Shown here: piece by piece, positions 16,965 to 25,184 of the stretch | Layout: the number at the start of each line of letters is the position of its first letter | Position numbering within the stretch: position 1 is the stretch's first letter | DNA from: Burkholderia sp. Bp8963 | Lineage (GTDB): Bacteria; Pseudomonadota; Gammaproteobacteria; Burkholderiales; Burkholderiaceae | Assembly (NCBI RefSeq): GCF_003854275.1 | Contig: NZ_QTQP01000013.1 | Coordinates: 1 to 64,000, forward strand | Length of the DNA stretch: 64,000 bases | Direction: 5' to 3' | The notes under the pieces: model-generated | Told to the model about the DNA's origin: nothing | The model's database searches: none | Seen by the model: only the letters and a program-made list of their open reading frames with translations | Translations under genes and position numbers: made by a program

Positions 16965-18061
16965 CGGCGCCCGAACTCGACGCGTCGCTGGTCGACTGGC
17001 TCGACGCGAACGCGACGCGGCTCGATACGGACACCAGTCTGAAAGCCGATGTCGTGCCGCGCCTTGCGTCCGCCGGGTTGTTCCGGATCGGCGTTCCGGC
17101 CGGCCTCGGCGGCGCGGGCGGCACGACCCTGGACGCCATTGCCGGCATCGCGTCGGTGGCCGAGCATTCGCTGGCAGCAGCGTTCGTCTTCTGGGGCCAG
17201 CGCAGTTTCATCGAGTACCTGCTGCAAAGCCCCAACGCCGCACTACGCGAGCGCCTGCTGCCCACGCTGCTCGACGGCAAGCTCGCCGGCGCAAGCGGCC
17301 TGTCGAACGCAATGAAGTACCTGTGCGGGATCGAGTCCCTCCAGATAGAGGCCGCGCAGCACGCCGATGCCGCCGATGCCACCAACGACTGGCGTCTGAC
17401 GGGCAGGATGGCATGGGTGACAAACCTGCGCGCCGAGCAGTTCGTCGTGGCCGCAGCCGTCTCGTATCGCGACGGTCGGCCGTCCGCGATCGCCGCCATT
17501 CCGCACGACGCGCCCGGATTGACGCGCAGCGCCGATCTCGACCTGATCGCACTGCGTGGCAGCAACACCGCGGCATTGCAACTCGATGGCGTTCGTCACG
17601 ATGCCGCGTGGTTGATCCATCCGGATGCGCAGACGTTCCTGCCGGCGGTGCGGCCGGCATTCCTCGGCCTGCAGTGCGGACTCTCCATCGGGCTCGCGCG
17701 ACGCTCGCTTGCCGAAGCGCGGCGCGCATCGGAGACGACGCGCAGCATTCTCGGCGAGGAAATCGAATCATGCGCGGCCGAGCTGGCCACCGCATGCGCG
17801 CAGCTTTCGTCCGGCATTGCCGACGGCAGTCTGCACGCGCGACCGAACCGCCTGTTCGAGCTTCGCATCGCGCTTGCCACCCAGGTCGCAAACGCGGTGA
17901 ACCTCGAGCTGGAAGCGAGCGGCGGACGCGGCTATCTGCACAATGCCGGGCTCGGTTTTGATCGGCGGTGGCGCGAAGCGGCGTTCATTCCGATCGTCAC
18001 CCCGAGCGTGGTCCAGCTGAAGGCGCAACTCGCCGGGCAGACACGGAGCGTGGCCGCATGA
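16937..18061 (+). CDS. Acyl-CoA dehydrogenase-like flavoprotein (SfnB/DszC type)
   Basis: 374 residues from ATG 16937. The sequence follows the acyl-CoA dehydrogenase fold: helical N-terminus with LFRIGVPAGLGGAGGTTLDAIAG, a middle beta domain (LTGRMAWVTNLRAEQFVVAAAV), and a C-terminal helical domain ending ASGGRGYLHNAGLGFDRRWREA. It lacks an obvious acyl-CoA catalytic glutamate context. It resembles the flavin-dependent oxidoreductases placed beside sulfonate or sulfur-source importers. It overlaps genes on both sides, four bases with the ATPase. A monooxygenase or dehydrogenase for an imported compound is the best inference. Confidence 0.8.
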   Translation: MGTSNAGRLTAPELDASLVDWLDANATRLDTDTSLKADVVPRLASAGLFRIGVPAGLGGAGGTTLDAIAGIASVAEHSLAAAFVFWGQRSFIEYLLQSPNAALRERLLPTLLDGKLAGASGLSNAMKYLCGIESLQIEAAQHADAADATNDWRLTGRMAWVTNLRAEQFVVAAAVSYRDGRPSAIAAIPHDAPGLTRSADLDLIALRGSNTAALQLDGVRHDAAWLIHPDAQTFLPAVRPAFLGLQCGLSIGLARRSLAEARRASETTRSILGEEIESCAAELATACAQLSSGIADGSLHARPNRLFELRIALATQVANAVNLELEASGGRGYLHNAGLGFDRRWREAAFIPIVTPSVVQLKAQLAGQTRSVAA

Positions 18062-18852
18062 CGCACCCGCTACTGCATGCGCACGGCTTGACGCTCGGCT
18101 ATGGCGATCAGGAACGCAGCACCGTGCTTGCCGATGTTTCGCTCGAGGTCGCCGCGGGAGAAATCGTCGCATTGCTCGGCCCGAGCGGCACCGGCAAATC
18201 GACGCTCCTGCGGGTGCTGGCAGGCCTGGAGCGCCCGGGATCCGGCTCTGTGTCGGTCAATGGCACGGTGCTGAACGGCCCGCATCCCAAGGTCGCGCTC
18301 GCATTTCAGGATCCCTGTCTGCTGCCGTGGCTGTCGGCAGAGAAGAACGTCGCCTTCGGGCTCACCTTCGCGCATCAGGATCGCCTCACGCATGACGAGC
18401 GAAGCGATCGCATCCGGTCGGCACTGCGGGCAGTCGGGCTCGAAACCGCCGCGACGCTGCGTCCGTGGCAACTCTCCGGCGGCATGGCGCAGCGTGTGGC
18501 GTTGGCGCGTTCGCTCGCGCGTCAGCCGCAAGTGCTGCTGCTCGACGAGCCGTTCTCGGCACTCGACGAGGTCACGCGCGGCGCCATGCAGCAGTTGCTG
18601 GTGCGCGTCGTCTCGACGACGCGATGCGCAACGGTGCTTGTGACCCACGATATCGACGAGGCGCTGCTCACGGCCGACCGCATCCTGCTGCTCGGCGCGC
18701 GAGGCCGCTTCATCGATACATGGCACGTGGATCTCCCGCATCCACGCGACGATTTCGTCGGTGAGCTCGGCATGCTGCGCATCGACATCCTGAAGTCATT
18801 GCACGCCGCGATGAAGCGCTCGCATGCATCCGAACAACCCTCCGTTACCTGA
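18058..18852 (+). CDS. ABC importer ATPase (SsuB/TauB-like)
   Basis: 264 residues from ATG 18058, overlapping the previous stop as ATGA. Walker A is GPSGTGKST, the Q-loop reads AFQDPCLLPWLSAEKNV, the signature is LSGGMAQRVALARSLARQP, Walker B is LLLDEPFSALDE and the H-loop is VTHDIDEA. The PWLS(A/P)xxNV pattern is typical of nitrate/sulfonate/taurine importer ATPases. Binding protein and permease genes follow directly. Confidence 0.92.
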   Translation: MTHPLLHAHGLTLGYGDQERSTVLADVSLEVAAGEIVALLGPSGTGKSTLLRVLAGLERPGSGSVSVNGTVLNGPHPKVALAFQDPCLLPWLSAEKNVAFGLTFAHQDRLTHDERSDRIRSALRAVGLETAATLRPWQLSGGMAQRVALARSLARQPQVLLLDEPFSALDEVTRGAMQQLLVRVVSTTRCATVLVTHDIDEALLTADRILLLGARGRFIDTWHVDLPHPRDDFVGELGMLRIDILKSLHAAMKRSHASEQPSVT

Positions 18853-18862
18853 GCGCCCGCCC

Positions 18863-20053
18863 ATGTGCCAGATTCCGATGTCACGCCGCGAATGGCTGAA
18901 ACTCGCGGCCCTGTTCACCACGACGGGCGCAGCCCCGCTGGTCTCGATGTCGCGCGCGCAAGCCGCGACGGAGCCGGACGCGCCCGTTCGCATCGGCTAC
19001 CTGCCGATCACCGATGCCGCGCCGTTGCTGATCGCGCACAACAACGGCTATTTTGCGTCCGAAGGGCTGACGGTCGAGCAACCGAAGCTGTTGCGCAGCT
19101 GGGCGCAGCTCGTCGAAGCCTTCCTGTCCGGCCAGGTCAACGTCGTGCACCTGCTCTCGCCCATGACCGTCTGGGCGCGCTACGGCAGCCGCGCGCCGGC
19201 GAAGGTCGTCGCATGGAATCACGTCAACGGTTCCGGGCTGACGGTCGCGCCCGAGGTCGATTCGCTGCGCGATCTCGGCGGCAAGACCGTTGCCATCCCC
19301 TTCTGGTATTCGATCCACAACGTCGTGCTGCAGGACATGCTCCGTCATCAGGGGCTCGTGCCCGTTCTCAAGCGACGCGGCGCGCCCGCCGCGAACGAGG
19401 TCAACCTGGTCGTGATGGCGCCGTCGGACATGCCGCCCGCACTGGCGTCGCGCCAGATCGCCGGGTATATCGTCGCCGAGCCGTTTAACGCGATGGCGGA
19501 ACTGCTGAAAATCGGCAAGATACTGCGCTTCACCGGCGACGTCTGGAAAAATCACGCGTGCTGCGTCGTATTCATGCACGAGGCCGACCTGACACAACGC
19601 CCCGGCTGGTCGCAAAAGGTCGTCAACGCAATCGTGAAAGCGCAATTGTGGGCGCGCACGCACCCGCAGGAAACCGCGCAATTGCTGTCGAAGGATGGTA
19701 CGCACCGCTACACGCCGCATACGTTTGCGGCGCTGGACCGCGTGCTGGTTCCGTCCGCGTCGCTCGCCGACACGTATCGGGCGAGCGGTGCGATCCGCCA
19801 CATCGACTGGCACGAGAAGCGCGTCGATTTCCAGCCGTATCCGTTCCCGAGCTACACCGAGGCGCTCGTGCGCCGACTGAAGACCACCGTTGTCGACGGC
19901 GACAGCAAATTCCTTGCATCGCTGGATCCGGCGTTCGCGGCGCGCGATCTCGTCGACGATCGATTCGTTCGCCGAAGCATCGACGCGGTCGGCGGCCTCT
20001 CGGCGTTCGGTCAACGCGATGCCTTCAGCCGTGAGGAGACTATCGTTGTCTGA
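18863..20053 (+). CDS. ABC importer substrate-binding protein (SsuA/TauA/NMT1-like), Tat signal
   Basis: Periplasmic binding protein of about 396 residues. The N-terminus contains SRREWLK followed by a hydrophobic stretch and RAQAA, a twin-arginine-like signal. The mature protein begins VRIGYLPITDAAPLLIAHNNGYF, the standard start of sulfonate/nitrate-type binding proteins, and has IAGYIVAEPFNAMAE in the second lobe. ATGs at 18824, 18863 and 18878 are all possible; 18863 gives a normal signal length. Ligand unknown; the AhpD and dehydrogenase partners suggest an organic compound rather than nitrate. Confidence 0.87.
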   Translation: MCQIPMSRREWLKLAALFTTTGAAPLVSMSRAQAATEPDAPVRIGYLPITDAAPLLIAHNNGYFASEGLTVEQPKLLRSWAQLVEAFLSGQVNVVHLLSPMTVWARYGSRAPAKVVAWNHVNGSGLTVAPEVDSLRDLGGKTVAIPFWYSIHNVVLQDMLRHQGLVPVLKRRGAPAANEVNLVVMAPSDMPPALASRQIAGYIVAEPFNAMAELLKIGKILRFTGDVWKNHACCVVFMHEADLTQRPGWSQKVVNAIVKAQLWARTHPQETAQLLSKDGTHRYTPHTFAALDRVLVPSASLADTYRASGAIRHIDWHEKRVDFQPYPFPSYTEALVRRLKTTVVDGDSKFLASLDPAFAARDLVDDRFVRRSIDAVGGLSAFGQRDAFSREETIVV

Positions 20054-20873
20054 CGTGATCACGGACCGCGGTTCATCCGCAAGCGCGACGCCCCGCGCGC
20101 ACGCCGCCAGGCGCACCGTCCGCCCTCGGGCGGGGTGGCTCGGTGCGGCGGGCCTCGTCGCGACGGTCGGCCTATGGTGGGCCGCCGCTCACGCGCTGAC
20201 CGCGCCCGACTCGCTCGGCCGGCAGTTTGCACCGGATAGCGCGTTCGCGAGCCTGCCGTCGCTGCTCTCGGACGGTCATCTGGTCGAACACGCGCTCGTC
20301 AGCCTGCGGCGCATCGGCGTGGGACTTGGATCGGCGCTGCTGATCGGCGTGCCGCTCGGGCTGCTGATCGGTCGGGTGCGATGGGTCGAGCGCGCGCTGT
20401 CGCCGACGTTCCAGTTCCTGCGCATGGTGTCACCGCTGTCATGGATGCCGCTCGCGGTCATGTCGTTCGGCATCGGCGATCGTGCGGTCTACTTCCTGCT
20501 TGGCTTCGCCGCGCTATGGCCGGTCCTGATGAGCACATCCGCCGGCGTCATGCAGATCGACCGGCGGTGGCTGCGGCTTGGCGAAAGCCTGGCCGCAACG
20601 CGCAGCGAACTGCTGCTGCACATCATCCTGCCTGCGATCGCCGGCCCGCTTCTCAACGGCATCCGGCTCGCGATCGGCATTCTGTGGATCGTGCTCGTGC
20701 CGGCCGAAATGCTCGGCGTCAACGCCGGGCTCGGCTACCTGATTCTCGATACACGCGACCGGCTCGCCTACTCCGAACTCGTCGCGGTCATTCTCGTCAT
20801 CGGCGCGCTGGGGTTCGTGCTCGACGGCGTCGCCCGGCTGCTCACGCGCGCGCTGCTTCGGGCGGATCGCTAG
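20046..20873 (+). CDS. ABC importer permease (SsuC/TauC-like)
   Basis: Inner-membrane permease of about 275 residues. The best start is TTG 20046, seven bases after AGGAG (20034-20038) and overlapping the binding-protein stop by eight bases; an ATG at 20019 is possible. About six membrane segments follow. The coupling loop LGESLAATRSELLLHIILPAIAGPLLNGIRLAIG carries the EAA-type motif that contacts the ATPase. It is the last gene of the operon and is followed by a GC-rich hairpin. Confidence 0.88.
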   Translation: MSDVITDRGSSASATPRAHAARRTVRPRAGWLGAAGLVATVGLWWAAAHALTAPDSLGRQFAPDSAFASLPSLLSDGHLVEHALVSLRRIGVGLGSALLIGVPLGLLIGRVRWVERALSPTFQFLRMVSPLSWMPLAVMSFGIGDRAVYFLLGFAALWPVLMSTSAGVMQIDRRWLRLGESLAATRSELLLHIILPAIAGPLLNGIRLAIGILWIVLVPAEMLGVNAGLGYLILDTRDRLAYSELVAVILVIGALGFVLDGVARLLTRALLRADR

Positions 20874-20897
20874 CGAAATCCGTGCAGACCGGTGAAA

Positions 20898-20920
20898 GAC
20901 GCGGCCGCCTCGGCCGCGTC
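20898..20920 (+). terminator. GC-rich hairpin after the importer operon
   Basis: GACGCGGCCG and CGGCCGCGTC form a perfect 10-base-pair stem with a 3-base loop, 25 bases after the permease stop. There is no run of T after it, so it is either a weak or Rho-assisted terminator or an RNA-stabilising hairpin. Confidence 0.35.
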
Positions 20921-21059
20921 GTCGCGCGGCGCCGCCGTGTTCCGGTTGCGTGCCGGTTCGCGTGAAACCGTCAAAGCGCTGTGCCCCAATCGCCGCGCAA
21001 TCTCTCGTATGCAGGCTCCGCGCTGACATTCGATCACGAACGCTGCGAAGACCTGTTGT

Positions 21060-21953
21060 CTACGATGCCTTTATCGGACAGGAATCGGCTGCGCCGGAAC
21101 GCCGCGTGACAGCGATCGAAGAGGCGATAATCATCAGGAAACCGATAAAATTCTGGGAATTGATGCTCTCCGAGAGAAACAGTACCGACATCGACACGCC
21201 GAAAATGGGTGTGAGGCACAACAGGATGGCCGACAAGCTTGTTGGGATATATCGCATCCCCAACAGATAGAAATAGAATGAGAGCCCATACGACAGCGCA
21301 CCAGACGACAGCGAGTAAACGGTGAACTGTGCCGGCTTGAACGACAGATTGCCGGTTACCGTGAGATAGCTCAGTACCAGCACCAGACAGAAGCTCAACT
21401 GCCAGAATAGGAGCGACTCGGGGCTGTTCTTTCCGACAATGATTCGCGACGACAACGTGACGTACGCCGCCGCGAAGAGCGTACCGAGCAGCACCAGCCA
21501 ATCCCCGGAATTGATCGATATCCCGGAGAAGATACTCTCCTTGGTCGTCACAAGCACCGCGCCGAGTGTCGACAGCCCACCCCAGAGCAATACCGTCGAC
21601 GACACCCGGTCACGGAATATGGCGAAGGCAAGCCCGATAATCATCAGGCCTTCCATCGCCTGAAGGATCGTGGCGTTGATCGCGCTCGTCCTGCTCAACC
21701 CGATCAGGACGAGGTAGAACGCCACACCGGGCTCGAGGACGCCAAGCCAGCCGTGTTTCCATTCGCGCATCGACAGCTTTTGACCGAACACGACGAGCAG
21801 GAAGATACATCCCCATGCGGCCAGCAGCTGAATCGCGAACAGCGTCGTCTCGTCGACGTCGCGCAGGCTACGCTTGCTGAGGACCATCCCCCCTCCCCAG
21901 CAAAGCGTTGCCAGTACCGTCAACGCGACACCCTTTCGTTCACTTGTGCGCAC
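21060..21953 (-). CDS. EamA/DMT family transporter
   Basis: 297 residues from GTG 21953, preceded by GAGGG eight bases away; further upstream the frame loses family character. Ten hydrophobic segments form two EamA repeats, with ALTVLATLCWGGGMVLSKRSL at the start of the first. The family exports or imports small metabolites such as amino acids. It is divergent from a MarR gene with a palindromic site between them, so it is probably the MarR target. Confidence 0.85.
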   Translation of the reverse strand: MRTSERKGVALTVLATLCWGGGMVLSKRSLRDVDETTLFAIQLLAAWGCIFLLVVFGQKLSMREWKHGWLGVLEPGVAFYLVLIGLSRTSAINATILQAMEGLMIIGLAFAIFRDRVSSTVLLWGGLSTLGAVLVTTKESIFSGISINSGDWLVLLGTLFAAAYVTLSSRIIVGKNSPESLLFWQLSFCLVLVLSYLTVTGNLSFKPAQFTVYSLSSGALSYGLSFYFYLLGMRYIPTSLSAILLCLTPIFGVSMSVLFLSESINSQNFIGFLMIIASSIAVTRRSGAADSCPIKAS

Positions 21954-22005
21954 GTTCAGAGCCCTCGGTAGATCAGGTCCGGCGAGTTCACTCTCACACG
22001 ACGCG

Positions 22006-22032
22006 ATATTTATGTGCGTCGCACATACATAT
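22006..22032. promoter_or_regulatory. Palindromic MarR operator between EamA and marR-type gene
   Basis: TATGTGC (22011-22017) and GCACATA (22021-22027) are a perfect inverted repeat with a 3-base spacer, flanked by near-symmetric ATATT and CATAT. The 27-base site lies 16 bases before the MarR start and about 50 before the EamA start, ideal for controlling both divergent genes. Confidence 0.6.
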
Positions 22033-22047
22033 GCTAAATTGGACGCT

Positions 22048-22566
22048 ATGGAAAAGCAACGACTCGACAATTTGCTGGGCGCGCTTTCGCTGGCGCTCAT
22101 GGACCGACTGCGGGAGGCGATATCGTCTGCGTCCGCATTGAACGAGACGGCGGTGTTTGCGCTGGTGCTCTTAAGCCAGCGTCCTGTCGTGACGATCGAC
22201 GTACTGGCGAAGCAGCTCGCGCTCGCCCACTCCACGGTGGTGCGACTCGTTGAGCGGTTGGTCGAGGATGGGTACGTCGAGCGAAACTCGGGTGCCGATC
22301 GACGCGCGGTGTTCTTGTCGCTTACACCGGCCGGGAAAGATCTCGCGAACATCGTCCTTGACGCGCGTCGAAAAGCAATCGAGCCGCTGACCGATCAGTT
22401 GCCCGAGACCATGCAAGCTGCGTTGATCACAATCTGCGAGCAACTCCTCGAGCGCATGTCCGTTGACGCGCTAACCTCGGTTCGGAATTGCCGGCTTTGC
22501 GACGAGGAGGCATGCGATCTCGAGCGTTGCCCCGTCGAGAAGCGGTACAGGATTCAGGTTTCGTGA
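22048..22566 (+). CDS. MarR-family regulator with C-terminal cysteine cluster
   Basis: 172 residues from ATG 22048. The winged helix is clear: VVTIDVLAKQLALAHSTVVRLVERLVEDGYVERNSGADRRAVFLSLTPAGKDL. The last 25 residues hold four cysteines (CRLCDEEACDLERCPVE), a possible metal or redox site that would make DNA binding responsive to thiols, oxidants or zinc. Divergent from the EamA transporter, with a 27-base palindromic site in between; autorepression and control of the transporter are likely. Confidence 0.88.
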   Translation: MEKQRLDNLLGALSLALMDRLREAISSASALNETAVFALVLLSQRPVVTIDVLAKQLALAHSTVVRLVERLVEDGYVERNSGADRRAVFLSLTPAGKDLANIVLDARRKAIEPLTDQLPETMQAALITICEQLLERMSVDALTSVRNCRLCDEEACDLERCPVEKRYRIQVS

Positions 22567-22740
22567 CGGGCTTGCAAGGCTGCCTGCGGTGCGATCGATA
22601 GCGTTCGATCGAGAAATCCGCGCACCGTAACGCTAATGCATCGCTCCGCTGGAACGTGCGGAAAGTGACCAGATTTCGACTAGACTCAAATGGCCGTTGT
22701 CGCCTGCGGCGCACACATGCAGACGGGGTGACCTACTCGC

Positions 22741-23430
22741 ATGGCTCGGTTCGAAAGCGTTGATCACTTGCGATTGCCGCTGTCCGGCGAATTGCCGGAC
22801 GAGCGAATTGCGCACGCCATTCGGCTCGCCGGGACTGCCGGTCAGGCGTACGTCGAGCGCCGCGGCATCCCTGTCGCGATTGCGGACGCCGCCGGGATGC
22901 GCTTCGACCCGGAATGGGGCGGACGTCCCGCCGTGCTGATCGGCTTGTATGACCGCGAGGGCGCACTGGTGTCGGTACACGGTCGCTATCTGACCACCGT
23001 GCGCGGCCAGAACAAAATGCTGACCGTCGGCCGCGGCGGCGGAGTAGCGAGTGTCGGCGACGGCTGGCATGCTGAACACCTGATACTGGTGGAGGGCATC
23101 TTCGATGCACTCTCGTTGGCTGTATGCGGCTGGCACGGCGTTGCCACTATCGGACGCTGGGCGCCCTGGTTGCCGCAGGTGTGCGCGCGACGTGCGGTGT
23201 GGCTCGGTTTCGATGCGAACGCACCCGGCGATCGCATGGCGGCGCAATATACGCAACTGCTGCCGGAGGCAACCATGTTGCGTCTGCTGCCCCCGCCGCG
23301 CTGCAAAGACTGGAACACGGCACTCGTCAAGCGCGGACCTGCCGCGGTGGCCCGCTGGCTACGCAACCAGCTAGGGGACGCAGGAGACGCCGAGAAAAGA
23401 GCAACCGATAAAAGAGCAACCGATGAGTGA
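22741..23430 (+). CDS. Toprim-domain, DNA primase-like protein
   Basis: 229 residues. The C-terminal half is a Toprim domain: the catalytic glutamate is in [18 protein letters not shown], and the second acidic motif reads [15 protein letters not shown]. The usual D-x-D there is D-x-N, as in some mobile-element primases. [19 protein letters not shown] closes the domain, as in phage/plasmid primases. The N-terminal 70 residues ([23 protein letters not shown]) resemble the segment preceding Toprim in DnaG-like proteins, but zinc-finger and helicase domains are absent. Its last codons overlap the exonuclease gene by eight bases. Primer synthesis, RNA cleavage or a defence role are all possible. 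Confidence 0.8.
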   Translation: MARFESVDHLRLPLSGELPDERIAHAIRLAGTAGQAYVERRGIPVAIADAAGMRFDPEWGGRPAVLIGLYDREGALVSVHGRYLTTVRGQNKMLTVGRGGGVASVGDGWHAEHLILVEGIFDALSLAVCGWHGVATIGRWAPWLPQVCARRAVWLGFDANAPGDRMAAQYTQLLPEATMLRLLPPPRCKDWNTALVKRGPAAVARWLRNQLGDAGDAEKRATDKRATDE

Positions 23431-23992
23431 CAAAGGCAGAACCGAAATCTATGTCAGCACGGACGTCGAGGTCGATGGTCCGATTCCCGGTCCCCATTCG
23501 ATGCTGAGCTTCGCGTCAGCGGCATACGGTGCGGACAAGGTGCTGCATGGCACGTTTTCCGCCAACCTCGAATTACTGCCCGGCGCGAGCGGTCACCCCG
23601 ACACGCAGGAGTGGTGGCTCCAACATCCCGAGGCGTGGGAAGCGGCGCGTGCGAATCTGCAGGCGCCGCAGGCGGCGATGACCGATTACGTCGCGTGGCT
23701 GGAGGCGCTGCCTGGGTTGCCGGTATTCGTTGGCTATCCTGCGGCCTTCGACTTCATGTTCGTGTACTGGTATCTGATGCGCTTCGTGGGCAGGAGCCCG
23801 TTCAGCCACTCGGCGCTCGACATCAAGACGATGGCAATGGTGCTTCTGCGCAAGGACTATCGTCGCAGCACGAAGAGCGCGATGCCGAAGCGCTGGTTCG
23901 ACGATTTACCGCATAGCCACGTGGCCCTTGATGATGCGATCGAGCAGGGTGCATTGTTTTGCAACATGCTGAGCGAGAGCCGCAAACGCTGA
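23423..23992 (+). CDS. DEDDh-type 3'-5' exonuclease
   Basis: 189 residues. The DEDDh active site is visible: D14 and E16 in [10 protein letters not shown]110 in [11 protein letters not shown], and H166 with D170/D171 in [13 protein letters not shown]. This matches the Rv2179c-like 3'-5' exoribonuclease family, which resembles the RNase T/oligoribonuclease group, and no other domain is present. It overlaps the Toprim gene and is followed after 24 bases by a radical SAM gene, so the three are one transcript. Substrate (RNA or DNA) cannot be told from sequence. Confidence 0.85.
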   Translation: MSDKGRTEIYVSTDVEVDGPIPGPHSMLSFASAAYGADKVLHGTFSANLELLPGASGHPDTQEWWLQHPEAWEAARANLQAPQAAMTDYVAWLEALPGLPVFVGYPAAFDFMFVYWYLMRFVGRSPFSHSALDIKTMAMVLLRKDYRRSTKSAMPKRWFDDLPHSHVALDDAIEQGALFCNMLSESRKR

Positions 23993-24016
23993 CTGCCGAC
24001 ACGATTCACCGTTGCC

Positions 24017-24781
24017 ATGGACCTGAACTTGCCGCCGATGATCTGCTTCAGGGTGACGCGCTACTGCAATGCGCGTTGCGGCTTCTGTCTCGCGCCGCCC
24101 GACGGTGCGCATCCGCCCGCCCCGGTGCTGATGCGACGCCTCGACTGGCTGGCTGACCAGGGCGTGCGGGTCATCCACTTCTGTGGCGGTGAGCCGACGA
24201 TTCATCCAGCCTTACCGGAACTGCTATTACATGTCGCGACGCGCGGCGGTCGCTCGCGGCTTACGACAAACGGCATCGCCCTGCCCGAGCACTTGTTGCC
24301 TGCATTGCGCTCGGCAGGAACGCAAGTCAAGGTGAGTCTGCATGGCGACCGCGCGCGTCACGACGCGCTGGTCGGGCGCGCGGCGTTCGATCTTGCAACG
24401 GAACACCTTCGCCGTTTGATCGGGGCTGGAATTCCGACGGCAGTTCAAACGACGATCGTCGCCGACGGCGACTGGATGCTCGACTGGATGGTCGATTTCT
24501 GCGTCAACGAACATGTGCGGCAACTGAGCATTCTGCCGTTCATTCCACGTGGAAACGGCTATCGCACTCAGGGGGAATACGGGCTGACGCCCATGCAGCG
24601 GAGCGCACTTCGCGAACGCGTTCGGCGCAAGCGTAGATCGCTTCAAGGCCGCGTGGATGTACGCTGGCTCGATTTTTCGGCTCGACCGCTGCATGTGGTT
24701 GAAGCCGATGGGCGTGTCGTGCTCGAAGGCGCAAGTGAATCGATGGACACATTCCTGTGCACGATTCCGGACGAAAGCTGA
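24017..24781 (+). CDS. Radical SAM protein
   Basis: 254 residues. The SAM-cluster cysteines are C17, C21 and C24 (CNARCGFC), followed by the SAM-binding FCGGEPTIHP near residue 62 and KVSLHGDRARHD near residue 105. There is no C-terminal SPASM or twitch cysteine array, so only one Fe-S cluster is expected. The fold is MoaA/NirJ-like in style; the substrate is unknown. It is the third gene of the Toprim-exonuclease unit, and its stop codon abuts the remnant of a YoeB toxin gene. Prokaryotic viperins are also radical SAM enzymes in defence loci, but the sequence around the cysteines does not particularly resemble them. Confidence 0.82.
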   Translation: MDLNLPPMICFRVTRYCNARCGFCLAPPDGAHPPAPVLMRRLDWLADQGVRVIHFCGGEPTIHPALPELLLHVATRGGRSRLTTNGIALPEHLLPALRSAGTQVKVSLHGDRARHDALVGRAAFDLATEHLRRLIGAGIPTAVQTTIVADGDWMLDWMVDFCVNEHVRQLSILPFIPRGNGYRTQGEYGLTPMQRSALRERVRRKRRSLQGRVDVRWLDFSARPLHVVEADGRVVLEGASESMDTFLCTIPDES

Positions 24782-24848
24782 CCGCCTGGTATATATCGTC
24801 CAGGACGGCATCATCTACGTGATGCAGTGTCGGTACCACTACGAGTGA
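24780..24848 (+). pseudogene. C-terminal remnant of a YoeB/Txe-type toxin gene
   Basis: In the frame that overlaps the radical SAM stop by two bases, the final 22 codons read RLVYIV, then DG, then CRYHYE before TGA. This is the hallmark C-terminus of YoeB mRNA interferases (HRLVY...CRYHY). The rest of the toxin and its YefM antitoxin are missing. An intrinsic terminator follows. The fragment marks the point where the upstream module replaced the toxin gene. Confidence 0.75.
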
Positions 24849-24860
24849 TGCAGTACCCAG

Positions 24861-24887
24861 AAAGCACCGGAGACGGTGCTTTTTTGT
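24861..24887 (+). terminator. Intrinsic terminator
   Basis: AAAGCACCG (24861-24869) and CGGTGCTTT (24874-24882) form a 9-base-pair stem around GAGA, followed by a T-rich tract. It probably belonged to the lost toxin-antitoxin locus and now ends the Toprim-exonuclease-radical SAM transcript. Confidence 0.85.
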
Positions 24888-25184
24888 TTACGAATTTACC
24901 TCGACGGGTATGGCCTCGCCGAAAGCGGAAGCGTGCGCCTGTTCATGCGCTGGCTTGTCGCTAAACATCAGCTCCGGCTCATACGATTCCTGCTCGACTG
25001 TTGCGAACTGGACGCGTCGCTGTGGGACCACGCTCTGGATCAGGCGCAGGCGATCGTCAGCAACGCGGCCCGCGGTAAGCTGCGCACCCTCTCTTGCTAT
25101 CGCGATTGAATCGAGGTCCGCAATCGAAGCATCGAGTCGTCAGGTCGTCGTCCGGGCATCGCGATGCGTTCAGTTCAGTTCAGT
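24888..25184. other. Region without a clear gene; short pentanucleotide repeat
   Basis: No convincing start-to-stop gene. On the minus strand a frame without a start codon reads about 80 residues (ending EAIPVEVNS before TAA) and has protein-like composition, so it may be a decayed gene. TTCAG is repeated four times at 25169-25188, at the end of the adjoining minus-strand gene. Confidence 0.4.

Noticed and set aside
24017-24781. Radical SAM protein as a prokaryotic viperin
   Set aside because: It has the CxxxCxxC motif but the surrounding residues and GGEPTIHP look like the MoaA/NirJ style; no nucleotide kinase or other viperin partner is adjacent. Kept only as a possibility for the module.
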